From assembly GCA_030141605.1 (NCBI GenBank), contig JAQGDQ010000696.1, positions 46,951-110,950 on the forward strand: 64,000 nt of DNA. The letters are read 5' to 3'. Shown piece after piece: positions 10,377 to 23,900 of this stretch (its first letter is position 1; each line of letters starts with the position of its first letter). The translations under genes were made by a program, and so were the position numbers. The notes beneath the pieces were generated by a model, which was given only the letters and a program-made list of their open reading frames with translations, ran no database searches and had not been told where the DNA came from. Source of the stretch: Tubiluchus corallicola (lineage: Eukaryota; Priapulida; Priapulimorpha; Priapulimorphida; Tubiluchidae).

Positions 10377-13300
10377 GTAAGAACTTAGTTTCAGGGGTAA
10401 CCACAGTACTCTCTTTTCTTGATGCACGTATGATGATCATCTTAGAAATAGCAGTTTTATGTAATGTAGACTTCCAATTATTGTGAATGTATTTAACTTA
10501 ATATTTCCGAATGAAAAATTTTGAAATAATCTTGAATGTGTTGCCTTAGTTCTCACTAAAGCCATAGAATTTTGATAATTAGATAATTAATTGGAGTTAT
10601 AGCCTATAAGTATAACTCGTGATTTTTATGGTAATTGATCCTAACTGTTTATGATAACTTTTGATGACAACAAGTGTAAATGTAGCTTTCACCCTTAGAA
10701 TGAACTATTAGCTCCAATGACTGGTATAGTACGGTTATCACTAACTATGGTTAACAAAAACTTGAGAGCGTTTAAGGGAAGAGCCCGGTGTTTTAAGTTG
10801 TAACTTATAGGCTTAGCTAATATAATTTTTCTGATTTTGCAAACACGTTCTTCATTATTTATCTTACTATATTTAGTAAACAAACATTAAGAAAAATGGT
10901 TGTTTGTATGTCATGCTGTATGGTACAAAATTATTAATGTGTAATCAGTAAGCGTATTCGTTTAAAAAAATTGTATTGTTCACTTTGCTATTAATTAATA
11001 AAAGGCATGTATTTTTTCAAATTTTCTGAGAGCAGCTGGTGTAATTTAAAAAGGGGCTTCAGGCGTTTATATAGCTTGGGGCCTCACCAAATCTAAATCT
11101 GAAACTGATATTCCCCATACTGTTACATTTTGAATTAGCATTTAACACTGCCAGGTTTGCCTTTTTTATTAATAATAATCTGCTGCTAGAGTTACATCTT
11201 CTAGAGCTATTTCCGTTGTTTTACAAATAAAATCATCAATCAATATGTTTTTTCTCCTCCTCTTTTAAGGTCTTCTACATGTCCCTGTATATATGTTGGT
11301 ACATTCAGCCCTATGTTTACATACCCTAGCTTTATTTTAATCCTGCCATTGTTTGTGATCAGTCCTATATAAGTTTCATTTACTTTTTCTAAAATATGTG
11401 TTATCTTCACAACTATCGTTATATCACCTTTTCTTCATTACAATTATTTATGAATTTTTTGTGCCCCGTTGTTTCTGTTTTAAATAGGCATCTTCCTAAT
11501 TTAAAAATGTTTTATCAAACACATTATCTGTAAATGTTTTTCTTCTAATATGAGACTGACACTTTCTTTTTTTCTTTTTGTACTTCTACAGTTTGCATTA
11601 CCTTTATTTTCACATCCCCTTCGTATTGTTCATACAATATGTTTTCTTTTTTGTTTTTATTCTCTATCTTTTCTGACTTATTTGCATCTTCATTTTTGCA
11701 CCGGGTTTCCTAAAAGCACTTTTGTTGTTTCTAACTTGCTAACTCAGTACATATTATTGTTCCATTCGTTTCTCCTTTTTTCCTGGCCTCTTCTGCATAC
11801 TTTGTTTGATCTATTTTCATCCCATCTTCTTCTGTCCCCTTTATCATCATTCTTGTCTGGTTTTTACTGTTTTTCTCGCGTGTTTAAATTTGCACTTACT
11901 TCATAGAGACAATGTTTTGCATCTCTCTAGGTTCTACAGCCTGTTGTCATTTTGCCAAACCTCTCACATATGTCTGCAGTTTTTCCCATAGTAACATTTT
12001 AGCCCTTTTGGTGATATCAACATGTGATATTATTACTTCTGAATTGTTTGCCTTCTCTTCTTTCATATTACCTGTTTTCGCAAAGTAACATTTTAGCCCT
12101 TTTTGGTGATATCAACATGTGATATTGTTACTTCCTGAGTTCTTTGCCTTCTCTTTCATATTACCTGTTTCCTCTTGTACTGTCTTAGTGGCATTCGATC
12201 CACCCCATACTTTTTTTATATGAAGTGCTAGTATATAGTATATGGCTACCACCATTGACAAAGCTCCAACTAACTTCTTGGCGTTTGCATAAGTCATTTT
12301 GATCAGTTATTCAACTTTGTGTTTTTTGCCATGGGGTCAGGAACCCATATATCATTACTCCATATTCCATAATCTTCTTGAGAGCTATTTCTTGTAAAAA
12401 ATGGATTAATCTTATTTTGCAAGTCTCTGTTGTTTGAAACGAGGCAAAGTACTTATGTATTAACTGATGGCGCATTACCTTTCAAGGTACCAAACAACTA
12501 AGTCTAACAAGCAAAAATGTAGTGATTTTTTTGAAACTTGTGAAACTGGCAACCGGTGAAACAGTTCCTAGCTTAGTTCAAGTTCTAGTTCTAACACTAG
12601 TTCCTAACTTATCAATGTAAACCAAATCTCTAAATTGGTGAGATTATAAAGCAACTGTAACCAGGAAGTCTTGATACATTTTAATTAAGTAATACTTGAT
12701 ATTTTCAGCTATTTTTTCTTGTCAAATGTAATTATTTTATATGAGGCAGGAGAGGGGTTAAGAATAAAATCCTTAGCCACCCTAAAAAAAATTTAAACTT
12801 GCTGATAGGGCTTCGTTGAGTTGACTTGTTCTTACTCTCTGGTGCTGCATTTATATCATATTATCATTCCTGACTATTTACTATAATATGTCTGTAGTCT
12901 GTGTGAATGTAAATAAGCCTATTGTTATATAAATATCTGACAATGTTTGACAGTTTATCTGTTTGTGTGTGTGAGGTAAAACAACTCTGACTATACTTTT
13001 TACATTTGATAAAATTTCTTCGTTTATGTAAATTCTTCGCATTTATAGAAAGTTGATTACGGAAATTTTAAATATTCAGATGGTAAAACATATATATGTC
13101 CACCCAGTTTTCTACTGACCACTCTATTTTTCTAAAATAACACCATTTATTTCAGAAAATACATTATGGACGATTGTGCCTATACATTTTTACTCAGAAG
13201 GCCAATGTAGGCTTGCAGTATTTAGGCTTAGTGCACAGTACATAATACTAACAATTGGCATTCAAAGGTTGTAGCCTGCCCTGTTTCTCTGTGTTGCACT

Positions 13301-15205
13301 TCGTTCTCTAGCTCTCTAATTTTGACAGCAGTGCTGACTTTTAGAAACCAGTTATTTTTGACTTTGATGCACAATCAGTTTTGTTCTTTATTTTGAAAAG
13401 GTCTATCTATGAACAAAAATAAACGTTTCACAACTCAGAAGTGTCAATATACACTGTAGGTACTTGAAGCTGCACTAGGTGTGCTATTCTCTAATCAGAT
13501 ATTTAGCATCCATGCAAATAGATGCTAATCTAGGTATTATAGTTTTATAGTCTTATAAGGTCAGGATTAGTTTTTGCACGGAACAATTGAGATTTAGAGT
13601 TTAAAGTTCAATGTATTAAGTTATGCAACTTGATTCCAAGTTGGACAAAGTATTTATTACTCTATATTTTTTTTCCTTTAGGTTAAATGAGTTGTGAAAC
13701 CGATCAAGAGCATTAACTCCAGGGAGTTGCATGGGAACCATGCTAAGAACGAATGGACTTCAGACAATTGTCAGTGTTTTTAATGTAAGGAAGTAAAAAT
13801 TTATAAATGCAGAAATTATCTTTTCTTGTGTTGTACAATATACGTGCTGCTTCAGAACTCCCTCTCTAATTTGATTTTTCGTTATCCTTACAACTGTCAA
13901 CAATGGCATTCTTCTCGTGGTAAACTCTGACTCTGGTAAGTTAGAATTTTTTAAAGCTTTCTTCCGCTGTCATGCTGACTCTAGAACAGATATGAAAATC
14001 GCTGCATAGATATTCAAAAAACAGCATGGCTGTGTGGCATGTACATCTGTGTTATAAGGTAAGAGTAAGAATAACAGAAATCTATTTACCATAAGGTGAA
14101 TGTCATTGGTTGATTAGCAGTAAATTGAAAACGAAAGTGATGAGTAACTTTTAAAATGCCCCAAATTTATAATGGTTTTGCATTGCAGAGTTCAAGATGT
14201 TCTTTACAAAAGAATAACAGAAATCTGTGTGAGCTGTGTTTGTGCTACAGTCTGTTACTGAGTTACTAATGACAAACTAAAATAAATAAAAAAACATGGT
14301 TTAAATGTTGCATAGAAATGTTGTGATTTAAATGGCACTTGGTTTCTTCTGACAGCCTTACAATTTGAAAAATGTACCACTTAATGAAATCCAATTCCAT
14401 TATTGAAAGCATGCTGCAAGGTACATTCATAGATGTAATCTCATCTTCCCTAATATCATTTTTACTAAATCATTTCAGAATGACATGTGACATCACAATG
14501 TTTCATTAGTGAGTGTGAGCAAAGCTTCTATGCTGGTGTACTTTAGGGGAGAAAATAATTGTGGGCAGTTACTATTATAATTTCTGTGTATTAGTAACCA
14601 AAATATGAACTATTTTGGCAAGCATCTGTGCATCTGAATCAATTATCAGCCTTATGTGCTAAAGACCAAAAGTGATTTCAAAAAATTGCTTTACTGTATT
14701 AATATATGCCTTCATTATTTGAGAGCAATCAATTTCATGTCTGTGTTTTGCTTTTTAGTGTTCCTATTTAATTTATTTTGCTGGTATGTGTGATAACGTT
14801 TTAACAGGGGCTTGTTTGCATGATCCCCCATTAAACTGCAATGACACTTGAGGAATTTCGTCAACATATTGCATTCATACAAAGCAAATTTGTCCCATTT
14901 ATTTGTTTGTTTTGTTAAGAGAACTGTGAGTGAGTTAATGAATGTGCAGTAATGCTAAATTTGCACTAGCTAGCACAGAAAAGAGGCCCAAAGATGAAAT
15001 GAACATATTACAGACTTACCACTATGTTTGTAAGTTCATAAGACATTGTTTAATACTGCAGTAAATCATTCAATACATAGCAATCCAACACGTGATTTAT
15101 ACCTTGATTTCTGACACTATTATATATGACGATTCTTACATTTCGTAAATATTTCTTTTGGTACAAGTATCGTTGGTATTTATAAAGTATAATTGTTACT
15201 TTCAG
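10377..15205. other. Gene-poor interval, possibly the first intron of the zinc-finger gene
   Basis: No ORF I would defend. The stretch 11230-12300 is T-rich on the plus strand (Lys/Glu-rich on the minus strand) and holds a tandem duplication (separate entry). It may be decayed retroelement sequence. The remainder is AT-rich with no recognised element. Confidence 0.4.
11993..12174. repeat. Tandem duplication of about 90 bp (two copies)
   Basis: Copy 1 begins AACATTTTAGCCCTTTTGGT near 11993. Copy 2 begins with AACATTTTAGCCC plus one extra T near 12087. Both continue through GATATCAACATGTGATATT, GCCTTCTCTT and TTTCATATTACCTGTTT. The copies differ by small indels, so this is not a very recent event. 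Confidence 0.8.
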
Positions 15206-15242
15206 TATGTAATCAGTCAGCCGTCAGTTTGATAGTGAAACG

Positions 15243-17483
15243 ATGGATACTGATGGTGATCGAAGTCGTTGTAAAATATTCGCCATGAAATCTGATCAGA
15301 CTAAATCTGCATTAGGCAACAGAAGTGAAGCGGAGCAAATAAAGATGGCTGTGCAAAAACGCGATAAGCCACCGTCTCAGCTTGTACTAACTGACCCACG
15401 CCGTAAACGATCACAAATCTGGGCTGGACACAAAACGTCAGATAGTGCTGTTGAAAGTGGTAGTTATAGCTCTAAAGATTCGCCTGCAGGTGGCAATGTT
15501 GAACACCACCCACAGGAAGTTTGGCAAGGTAGACAAGAATCACTGGGTGACACAGACGATGTGTTTTTACCAGCAGCCCCTAGTCGTGTACAGGTGTGCA
15601 CTCCATCTGGAGAGCATGTGTACAAGTCATTCCCTAGCGGTGTAGAGGAAGAAGATGTGCCAATGCAACAACATTTACAAGAACATCAAACAGAAGAGCA
15701 GATGAGTACGTTTGGACGAAATATGAATCGATTGTTTCTGCCTGTTCACAGCACAACCGTTTCTGTGCGCACAAGCTCAGGGAGTAGTCAAGGAGATGAC
15801 AGCAGCAAGGATGAATTATCCCCATTACCGCAGTCACCGCTACCACAGTGCCCTATGATCTCGCCAGTTCGTAAACAATTCGATACGTTCTTTAGTCTTG
15901 AAGACATTCCAGTGACCCGCAGAAGCAGTTCGGCCAGCTACGAGGAGGAACGCATAGAACCAGTACAGAGCCCTCGACATGAGCATCTAGTTGTAGACCA
16001 ATCACAAACTGATGTGAGGTCTGTTAGTGGTGAATCGACTTCCTCCACTGAGTTGACAGCCAGGTCTCCTGATTTTAAGAGTAAAAAGGGCTATTTTAGT
16101 AAGAAAATTGGCCGGCTCATTGATACAGAACAATTTGATGTGTCTCCGCCAGGTAATAAGCCAAGTGAAGATGTTACATACAGTGTGCAGAGTGTAAAAA
16201 CTCCTAAATCTCCTCGTGAAAGGGGTATCGTGATGACAGAGTCTTCGGACTCTGCCTTTGTAGATGAACCCGAAGCGAGAATTACTGTTGCACTACCCAC
16301 TACTCTTCGTTACCGTAGTTTTAGTGAACCGGGCGGTTTCTGTTTTCTCGCTTATGACTTGCCTAGAAGTGAGGTAGGTCAGAAACGAAGTGCCGAATTT
16401 GAGCAGTCTCCCGAGAGTGCAATTGACTCTAGTAAAATAGCACGAACTTTAGCTTCAGAGGACATTTTGAGACGTCAACAAAGTCTGCAGGCAGACGAAG
16501 AAGGACTGGGTGTAGAAATGTGTTTGGAAAGAGAGGGGGACGAGATCGAGCAGCGTGAAGACAGACCTGTTTATTTTATGAGACCGTGGCTTCTACCACC
16601 ACCCCTCCCACCGTATCATAGCCTTCCAAGCTCACCTACGTTGAGCTACCTATCTATGTCACCTCGCGAACCTTATCCGTCTAGTGCTAGTAGTGGTGTT
16701 TTTACGTTTGGTACCCCTCCACAAGAACCTTCGCCTGTATTACCTGAAAGTGCCAACGCAGCAGATAGGACTGCTGTCAAATTTGCATTTCCAACTGCAG
16801 CAGATGAGACAAGTGTCTCATCTAGTGGTCAGTATTTAACCGTGCCACAGCAAAATGAATATTACACATCAGAACCCATCACTTGTCGTTATTCGGCTCC
16901 CAAACAGCAGACAGTGAAAATGTCTACATTAGAGGATCAAGAATACAGAATTGATCCGCAAATAAAACTGGAGCCGGATGTAACGTACATGTGCCCCGTT
17001 TGTGGGCAAGCGTTTTCTATGTATGATAGACTGGCTAAACATATAGCTAGTCGTCATCGCGGCAGTGGTGGTGGTGGAGATGTGGCAAAAAAAGATCCTT
17101 CGCCTACCAAGTCTCATTTCTGCCATGTTTGTAAGCGATCATTTGCACGTAGCGACATGTTGACGAGGCACATGAGGCTGCATACCGGTATTAAGCCTTA
17201 CACATGCAAGGTGTGTGGACAAGTGTTTAGTCGCAGCGACCACCTAAGCACTCATCAAAGAACTCATACAGGTGAGAAACCGTATAAATGCCCGGCCTGT
17301 CCATATGCTGCATGCCGCCGCGACATGATCACGCGACATCTACGCACGCACAATCGGCAAACCAAATTACTAGCAGCGACAGAGAGCAAGACACCACCTG
17401 GTCAAAGCGAACAGAAACGATCCATAGAGGATAGTGCAACGTCTGATGTTGCTGCTGCATTGCCCCAGAGTGACAGTTTGTGA
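15243..17483 (+). CDS. C2H2 zinc-finger transcription factor, 746 aa, intronless CDS
   Basis: A single long ORF with an ATGG start context. Residues 1 to about 560 are low-complexity Ser/Pro/Glu-rich and probably disordered, with many SP sites and a proline run (PWLLPPPLPP). Four C2H2 fingers lie at the C-terminus: finger 1 (C584, C587, H600, H605), a Gly-rich 20-residue linker, finger 2 (C627, C630, H643, H647), finger 3 (C655, C658, H671, H675) and finger 4 (C683, C686, H699, H703). Fingers 2-4 are joined by TGxKPY linkers. Helices FARSDMLTRH and FSRSDHLSTH carry RSD-type recognition residues, as in EGR/KLF-like factors that read G-rich DNA. It likely acts in the nucleus as a sequence-specific regulator. 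I do not name an orthologue. A candidate AATAAA lies near 17878. The acceptor at 15205 suggests an upstream UTR exon. Confidence 0.93.
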   Translation: MDTDGDRSRCKIFAMKSDQTKSALGNRSEAEQIKMAVQKRDKPPSQLVLTDPRRKRSQIWAGHKTSDSAVESGSYSSKDSPAGGNVEHHPQEVWQGRQESLGDTDDVFLPAAPSRVQVCTPSGEHVYKSFPSGVEEEDVPMQQHLQEHQTEEQMSTFGRNMNRLFLPVHSTTVSVRTSSGSSQGDDSSKDELSPLPQSPLPQCPMISPVRKQFDTFFSLEDIPVTRRSSSASYEEERIEPVQSPRHEHLVVDQSQTDVRSVSGESTSSTELTARSPDFKSKKGYFSKKIGRLIDTEQFDVSPPGNKPSEDVTYSVQSVKTPKSPRERGIVMTESSDSAFVDEPEARITVALPTTLRYRSFSEPGGFCFLAYDLPRSEVGQKRSAEFEQSPESAIDSSKIARTLASEDILRRQQSLQADEEGLGVEMCLEREGDEIEQREDRPVYFMRPWLLPPPLPPYHSLPSSPTLSYLSMSPREPYPSSASSGVFTFGTPPQEPSPVLPESANAADRTAVKFAFPTAADETSVSSSGQYLTVPQQNEYYTSEPITCRYSAPKQQTVKMSTLEDQEYRIDPQIKLEPDVTYMCPVCGQAFSMYDRLAKHIASRHRGSGGGGDVAKKDPSPTKSHFCHVCKRSFARSDMLTRHMRLHTGIKPYTCKVCGQVFSRSDHLSTHQRTHTGEKPYKCPACPYAACRRDMITRHLRTHNRQTKLLAATESKTPPGQSEQKRSIEDSATSDVAAALPQSDSL

Positions 17484-20400
17484 TAAATTGTATCATTAAG
17501 TCAAACAAAATGTAACAGAAATGTGCATGAGATTAAAATATGAACATGCTTACCCACAGGTGACCTGTCATTATTCCCATTGAATGTGGAATGTAAATCC
17601 ATTTACTGTTATTGATAATCTCTCAATGACTCAATATATAGATTTTGTGCCCTGAACTAGTCTTGTTTGTTAATGGTCTACGAGTTATTGTTACCTTAGT
17701 AGTTTACTATATTGTCTGAGTTTTTTCTGGCCTAGTATCGAAAACATTTTGTACTTTCTCTAAAAAAACTGAGATTTTTTGGAAATTCATTTTACTAAGT
17801 TATATTCTCACAATAATGAAATCTTTTAGAGCAATGGATTTTTTTAATTTCTCTTCCTTTTTGAAACCTTACATGAAAATAAATACAAAGTAGTTGTTTA
17901 TTTTCATTGGTGGCATATTATTGGCAGACTCAATTTCCTAAGACGATATTGAGAAAGTAAATTTTGTGATAATGGGGATAATATCAATGCTTTGGCACTT
18001 GTGGGCTAAATTTCACCGTAAAAAATACAATATCACTCCTCGCAATTCGATTAGTAAAAAAGTGCCCCTGCCCACTTTGCTCGATGTTTTAGCAACCAAT
18101 TTTAATTGCACACTTAAATGTGCTTGTGACTGTCTGATTACCAAACCCTTGATTTATGAAAAACTTGTTTTTTTATAAAGCCTGGTCTTTCAACAATGTA
18201 TATAGTGTGAATGTCAGGTGACCAGTTTAGGTTTGTATTATATATACTTGTAAACTATGTAAAAATCTTTTCAAATTCAACTGGTTTTATTGAAATTTGC
18301 TGGCAAACAATGTCGATCACGTCATGTGACAAGCAGTTATTGGTATGGATGTATAACATCTGATAAGTTATTAACGTAAGGATGTTTAACATCCTGTGTT
18401 CAATGTTAGTGATATGTTAAAATGGTTAAAATCATTATTTTCATTATTAATTTGTTATCATCTGATTGTCGGAATCGTTATTTTTTCTAGACAGCTGATT
18501 CTGAGTTTCGTATTGGCTTGTTTTTAGTGTTAAAGAATTGTTTGTTATCAAAACGGTTTTGACTTTGTTAATACAAATTTGTGTTAAAAGAGCTTATTGG
18601 TAATATGGTTACTGCTGTTAATAATTACTGCTTACTGTTACAGGTATTTCATGTCTTGTTTAGAATGCTATAATTCGCTTACGAAATTTGAGTAATAACA
18701 AACCTAGACAAAAACCATACACTGTTAATTGATTAAGGTTTAGTATCTATATTGATCAAAATAGAGTTATGTGTGTTGATGCTAATGTTCTTGCTTACCA
18801 AAACAGTATAATTATTTTTAAGAGTTTTGTTATAATTTGCCATTGTTTAGAGTTTTGCATGACTTAAAACACGCAAAAGAAGTTTATGTTGGAACAGTAT
18901 AAATTTAAAATTGAAATTAAAGTTATAATATTAATGATAATAAACATATTAGTGATGAAATTTATGAAAACTTTTTGCACTCGTAATTTTGCCCATGTAA
19001 TAATAGCACTGCATCTAAAAAATAGTCAAAGTATTACGATGATATTCATTGCTATTGATTATGTAACAGGTAGGTAACAGCTGTTCACAGCCTGTTACCA
19101 AAATTTATTATGTGGTTACAAGGTCACGACTTAGATGTTCCTGCATTGGTTGATCTTATGTAAACATCTAGCATAAAAGCTATAGTTGTTAAAAATTAGC
19201 AAAAATAATCACAACCAAAACACACATTGGAGTTAACTGCAATAGTGAGATTACCAAATCATGTAGAGTATTGTTTCATGCCTTAATTAATATCGTTTTT
19301 ATTATTGTTGCACTTATTATCAGGAGTTAGGTTCAGTTAGCTGAATCTTTAGTACAATTATTTATGTAGAAAAGTCGGAAAGCAGGCTGGGTAAGAAGAA
19401 CAGTGTGGAATTTGCTAGCACTCGTCAACATTTCAGAAGGTTTACTTAGTGCTATTATTATTATTATTATTACCATTATTGTTATTATTAGTAGTAGTAG
19501 TAGTAGTAGTAGTATTCTTTCCTTATCGTTAAAAATTTAATGTTACATACAATGTAAACATAAATCATAATTTTTGATTAAAATTCATGTAACCAGTTTA
19601 GAAAAACTGATAAAAGCAATAGTGCTATGTTTATGTAGGCCTACACACTCAAACTAAATTAAAACTATAATTCTACAAAATTTAATGATTAAAGAATTAC
19701 AACATACGCAATGCATAAACTAAATTAATAACTAAATTTGAGGTATAAACATGATTACAAGTTAGAAAATTAATAATTATACTAAAGAAATTTACAAAAT
19801 ACACAGAAATTACTTTTATCATGGGAGAAAATATTTATGCATTACCAGATATTATTTTTTAAAATTAAAATTTATTATGCCAAAAGTTTCACTTCATTAC
19901 AGTTTCGTCGTTATAACCGTCACTATTATAATTTTATCACGTTTATACTATAATTTGGGAGTCTTATACTTTTACAATTTTTAAGGCGAGTATCTTAAGT
20001 CAGTATGAGTATGAGTCATCAATAAAATACAATAATTGTTTAAATTTTGGCAAAAAAGTTACCGTTGCTGTTGCCCTCTAGCTGCCAGTCTACTTCGATA
20101 TCTCACAATAGAAGCCGCCACATGCCATGACGCCTGTTGCTACGGTTGCTACCGCCGTGTTGTTATGTGCAACAAAGCTGATTCTGTGGAGTAATCGTGA
20201 GAACATTAATAAATATGCGGCTTGTAATAAAATTCCAGATAATTAAAGTTTAGTATTTCTCTTTAAATCACTGTTCCAAAGTTTCTCACATAAAAAACCT
20301 AAGCCGAACTATAATCAGTATGTTGAAGCTAGATTTGGTTAAAATAATCTCAATCAGTCAATATTCGTAACACTAACAGTAACAGTGGTCACATAGTATA

Positions 20401-20836
20401 AATGGCACGTGTTGTTATAATCACAGATATCTAGATCACCTACAATATATATAATACTGTTGTGATTCGTCCTACACACACTAAAAAAGTATCGACTTGC
20501 CACACATTGTGTGTAAAAATGTGTGAAATGTAAAAGGGTGGTCCAGGGGATTCTTTCCTCACTGCAATGCCCCGAACTTTTTTATTTTTTAACATTTTCG
20601 GATATCAAATTCAAAAAAATTATAGCAGTTTTTGGTGCTACTGAGCTCTCTTATATATATACAAACAACGTTAAGCAGTGACTGTTTCAAGACGATTTTC
20701 ACAGTCACAGGTCAAAGGAAGCATTAGTAGTAATTAGTAGTTTGTTGAAATTAATCATAATTAAGTATCAATCATAAAATCAATGTTACTGTTAAAGTTG
20801 GAGAATAACGAATCATAATGTGTTAAAGGTGTACCC
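17484..20836. other. 3' UTR and intergenic region with trinucleotide microsatellite
   Basis: This begins with the zinc-finger 3' UTR (AATAAA near 17878). It then runs AT-rich to a GC-richer patch at 20060-20190 that could be the CCDC103 promoter. No coding sequence was recognised. Confidence 0.5.
19447..19513. repeat. (ATT)n/(AGT)n trinucleotide microsatellite
   Basis: Runs of ATT followed by TTAGTAGTAGTAGTAGTAGT. It may be the tail of an old retroelement, but no body was recognised upstream. Confidence 0.85.
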
Positions 20837-20970
20837 ATGGACAGTTCGTTTGCAACTCTTGGACAGTCTTCCTAGAAACTTTGAAACATCAAGATAAAAA
20901 AAGATTGATTGTTAAACAGGTGATTAACAACATTTTTGTAGTTATTAAGATTTACCAAGAAGTGTGCAGA

Positions 20971-23900
20971 ATGCTGGATATCGATGCAGATGAAGCACTA
21001 GACTTCAGTAAATTAGGAAAAGACCTCAACACCGCCCTGGAAATGGATAACAACTACCAGATGAGAAACAAAGCAAAGTTCCAGGCTGTAGAGCAGAGAG
21101 TAGGAAGTTACGAAGAATTCAGGTATCACTATGATAAACTAATTTTGCTTAATAGCAGACTTAATGAGGTGCCATCATTTGTCACATGATGCCCATCCTA
21201 TCATATTGCAGCCTAATGAAATAGAACAATTCATAAATGTGTGCTTGCAAAACAAAACCGTCCATAAGTCGGCATAATTAAAACTACTTTATGATACTTC
21301 AAAGTAGAATGCACCAGTAGGTGAAATGTCAATTTTTTGTTTTTTATAAAAACAAATTCTAAATATATTGGACTTTAAATTTTAGAATCAAATTATCAAG
21401 AAAATATTCAAAAAGCACTAAAAATTTAATTTTATAGCTCTGACCTCACTTCTCTGGCTAGAAACTAGTTCTGCAATTGTAAAGAAATTGTATTTTCAAA
21501 CTCTGATAGAAGTGCTTGGGTTTTTCTTCAGCTGCTAAGCCCAGATCTTCGTCCGGAAGAGCCGTCTACTGGATTTAAACATAATAACTTGAATATGTTC
21601 TTGCAAAGTCTGTAGCTATGGTTGCTAAGTGTTTTACAGAAACGCAACAAAAACAATGACTGACTTTAACAGCAATTTTCTCAAGGTTATGTTTTTCAGT
21701 GTGTAGCGTGCACTTTAACTTTAATGTGGATTATCACAGGTTAGTAACTAGAAAAGCTTAATTGCCAACTTATTTTGCTACGCAAGCACACAAATATCAT
21801 AAATATGCCCTCGGTACAGACACCAGGACCGGTTCCTTGTTGTAGGATACAGCAATGACAGCGAACTTTGCAAAATCAGCAAAAGTAATTTTTCATCTAT
21901 AGGACTTTATCAGGATGCTATGACATTTATACAAGTTTCTACCAATAGACAGAACTGGATTTAGGCCTGGGAAGCCTGATATCCAGGCGTAAAACACAAA
22001 AGTTAAATTTCATGGCAAATTAAAAGGTGAGCCAAAATGAGTGATAAACACGTTTGTTAAAAAATATGAGTTTAGTTCGAAAGCAAATCCTTGTTTGATA
22101 ATATTTTTCTCCGTTTTATTGCCAAGAATAACCTTGACTACATTTTTCAATTTGCAATATAGACCGTGATATGATATAAACTGGTGATGAGGTAAGGTAT
22201 GAAAGTGTTGTTATGCCTTGATATCTTTTTAAATGATGCACATAACTGCTAAGTTTTCATTTTTTGTACAACTGCTGTACAAGATATTCATTACTGTATT
22301 CACATTTAATAATTTTGTTAATTTTTTGTTAAGAAAATTATTTTTTATTATAAATATGGTATTGCATTTTTTTAAAAAAGGAAGTCTGAGCCCTCTTGCA
22401 GAGACATTTGGGCAATTGTTCCTTTATACTACTTATGATGCTGGTCTGGCTGTCAGTGGGCATTTTTATTTGTTTTCTTTTCATTTTGTTGAATTTGGCA
22501 AACTCTAGTTGAAAACCAGTTTGTAAAAAAAAATTATGTACAATTTACTGTAGTTACAAAATTTTGAGAAGATTCCCTCCCATATTCTGGTTTTCACAGC
22601 TGGCAAAATGTAACATAATTGCAAACTGCATTGCACTTAAACTGCATCAACTAAACCGCTGCCATATTATACTTTAACGAAGAATGCAGTTTCATTAGTT
22701 TTGTGTAAGTGACTTAGTTACTAGTTTCTAGTTTCCCTTACCAGAATTGGGGACTGTGGCAATTACAAAAACAATCAAGTTGTTAGGACACTAAGGCAGA
22801 GAAACTTAGTAGTTCCTGATTAATATAATCTGTCATGTGATTATAAAATAATTTAATCATTGTAATGGGTTGTGCATAGATTCTGTATTGTGCATGCAGT
22901 GTGTACTTAGGTATTTGTCATATATTACCTTATTATCTATTAAAAATGAGTCATTTACTTTGGTACTTAATTTAGAGATATGGTCAATGCCGCTCACCTA
23001 AGACCTCTTGACAAAAAGGACAAGAAAGGTCAATGGATACAAAGATCCTGGAATTCATCGACACAAGGGTTGAAAGCAAACAGTGACCTGGAGACTTTGG
23101 TACAGACAGTTGCTAAGGTAGTTGAATAAAGGTATTGTCACAACATTTAATTGTAGGCTGTTTTATAACACCACTTCATGCAGTTAGTGTTGTTCTGATT
23201 ATTCAGTTGCTGATTTTGGCAAAAGTGCGTGATCGGGTTATCAATTTTAAAGAATGAAAATAATCAGTATCGGATCAATAATTTGCTTTAAGAAAAACAA
23301 GAAGCAAAAAACTTCGGACTATTGACTATTGAGTAATAAACATTATAATTTACAATAACTTGGAATGGTGTGAACTGTTCACAGATACAAAATTATAGTA
23401 TCTTCGAGCCTGCAGCATAGTACAGTGTTTCATACACTTTGCTGTCCACAACTAACATGTGTCAAAACATTTAAAGGAAGACTGGGTGATTTTTCATATA
23501 CTACCCCATTCTCAAGTACGGTAAAAAGTATAGATTTCAACACCAATAATACGGGAAAAGCATTTCTGATAATTAAATAATAGAAATAATAGATTAAAGT
23601 CTTAATTAACAGCGGGTGAGCCCAACTGTTGATGACATCACAAACGAACACAATTTTCAACAGAAAATATTCTGCGAGCGTGTTACACATGTTTGTGAAA
23701 GAAAAATTGAAGTACAGTGCTACTATAAGAGATTCAGTGTGTTGCAACAAAATTCGGCAAGTTTAAAGATAAAAATACAAATTTTAAATTTACTGCTGTG
23801 CTCACACATAAACTGTCGAACGTGTGCAGTACGTCATAAATGAACATATCCTAACTGAGAGGTACAGCTCTTGTTTTTTGTGTAACATGTTTTCAAAATG

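Noticed and set aside
11550-11991. Hydrophobic ORFs resembling membrane proteins
   Set aside because: The plus strand is T-rich low-complexity DNA, which gives Phe/Leu/Ser runs in any frame. No recognisable domain or splice structure.
12112-12297. Minus-strand 61-codon ORF
   Set aside because: It covers the tandem duplication and decays on both sides; probably a retroelement remnant, no recognisable family.
20827-20970. In-frame open extension upstream of the CCDC103 start
   Set aside because: No ATG in it, and the protein from 20971 already matches the family's length and N-terminus.
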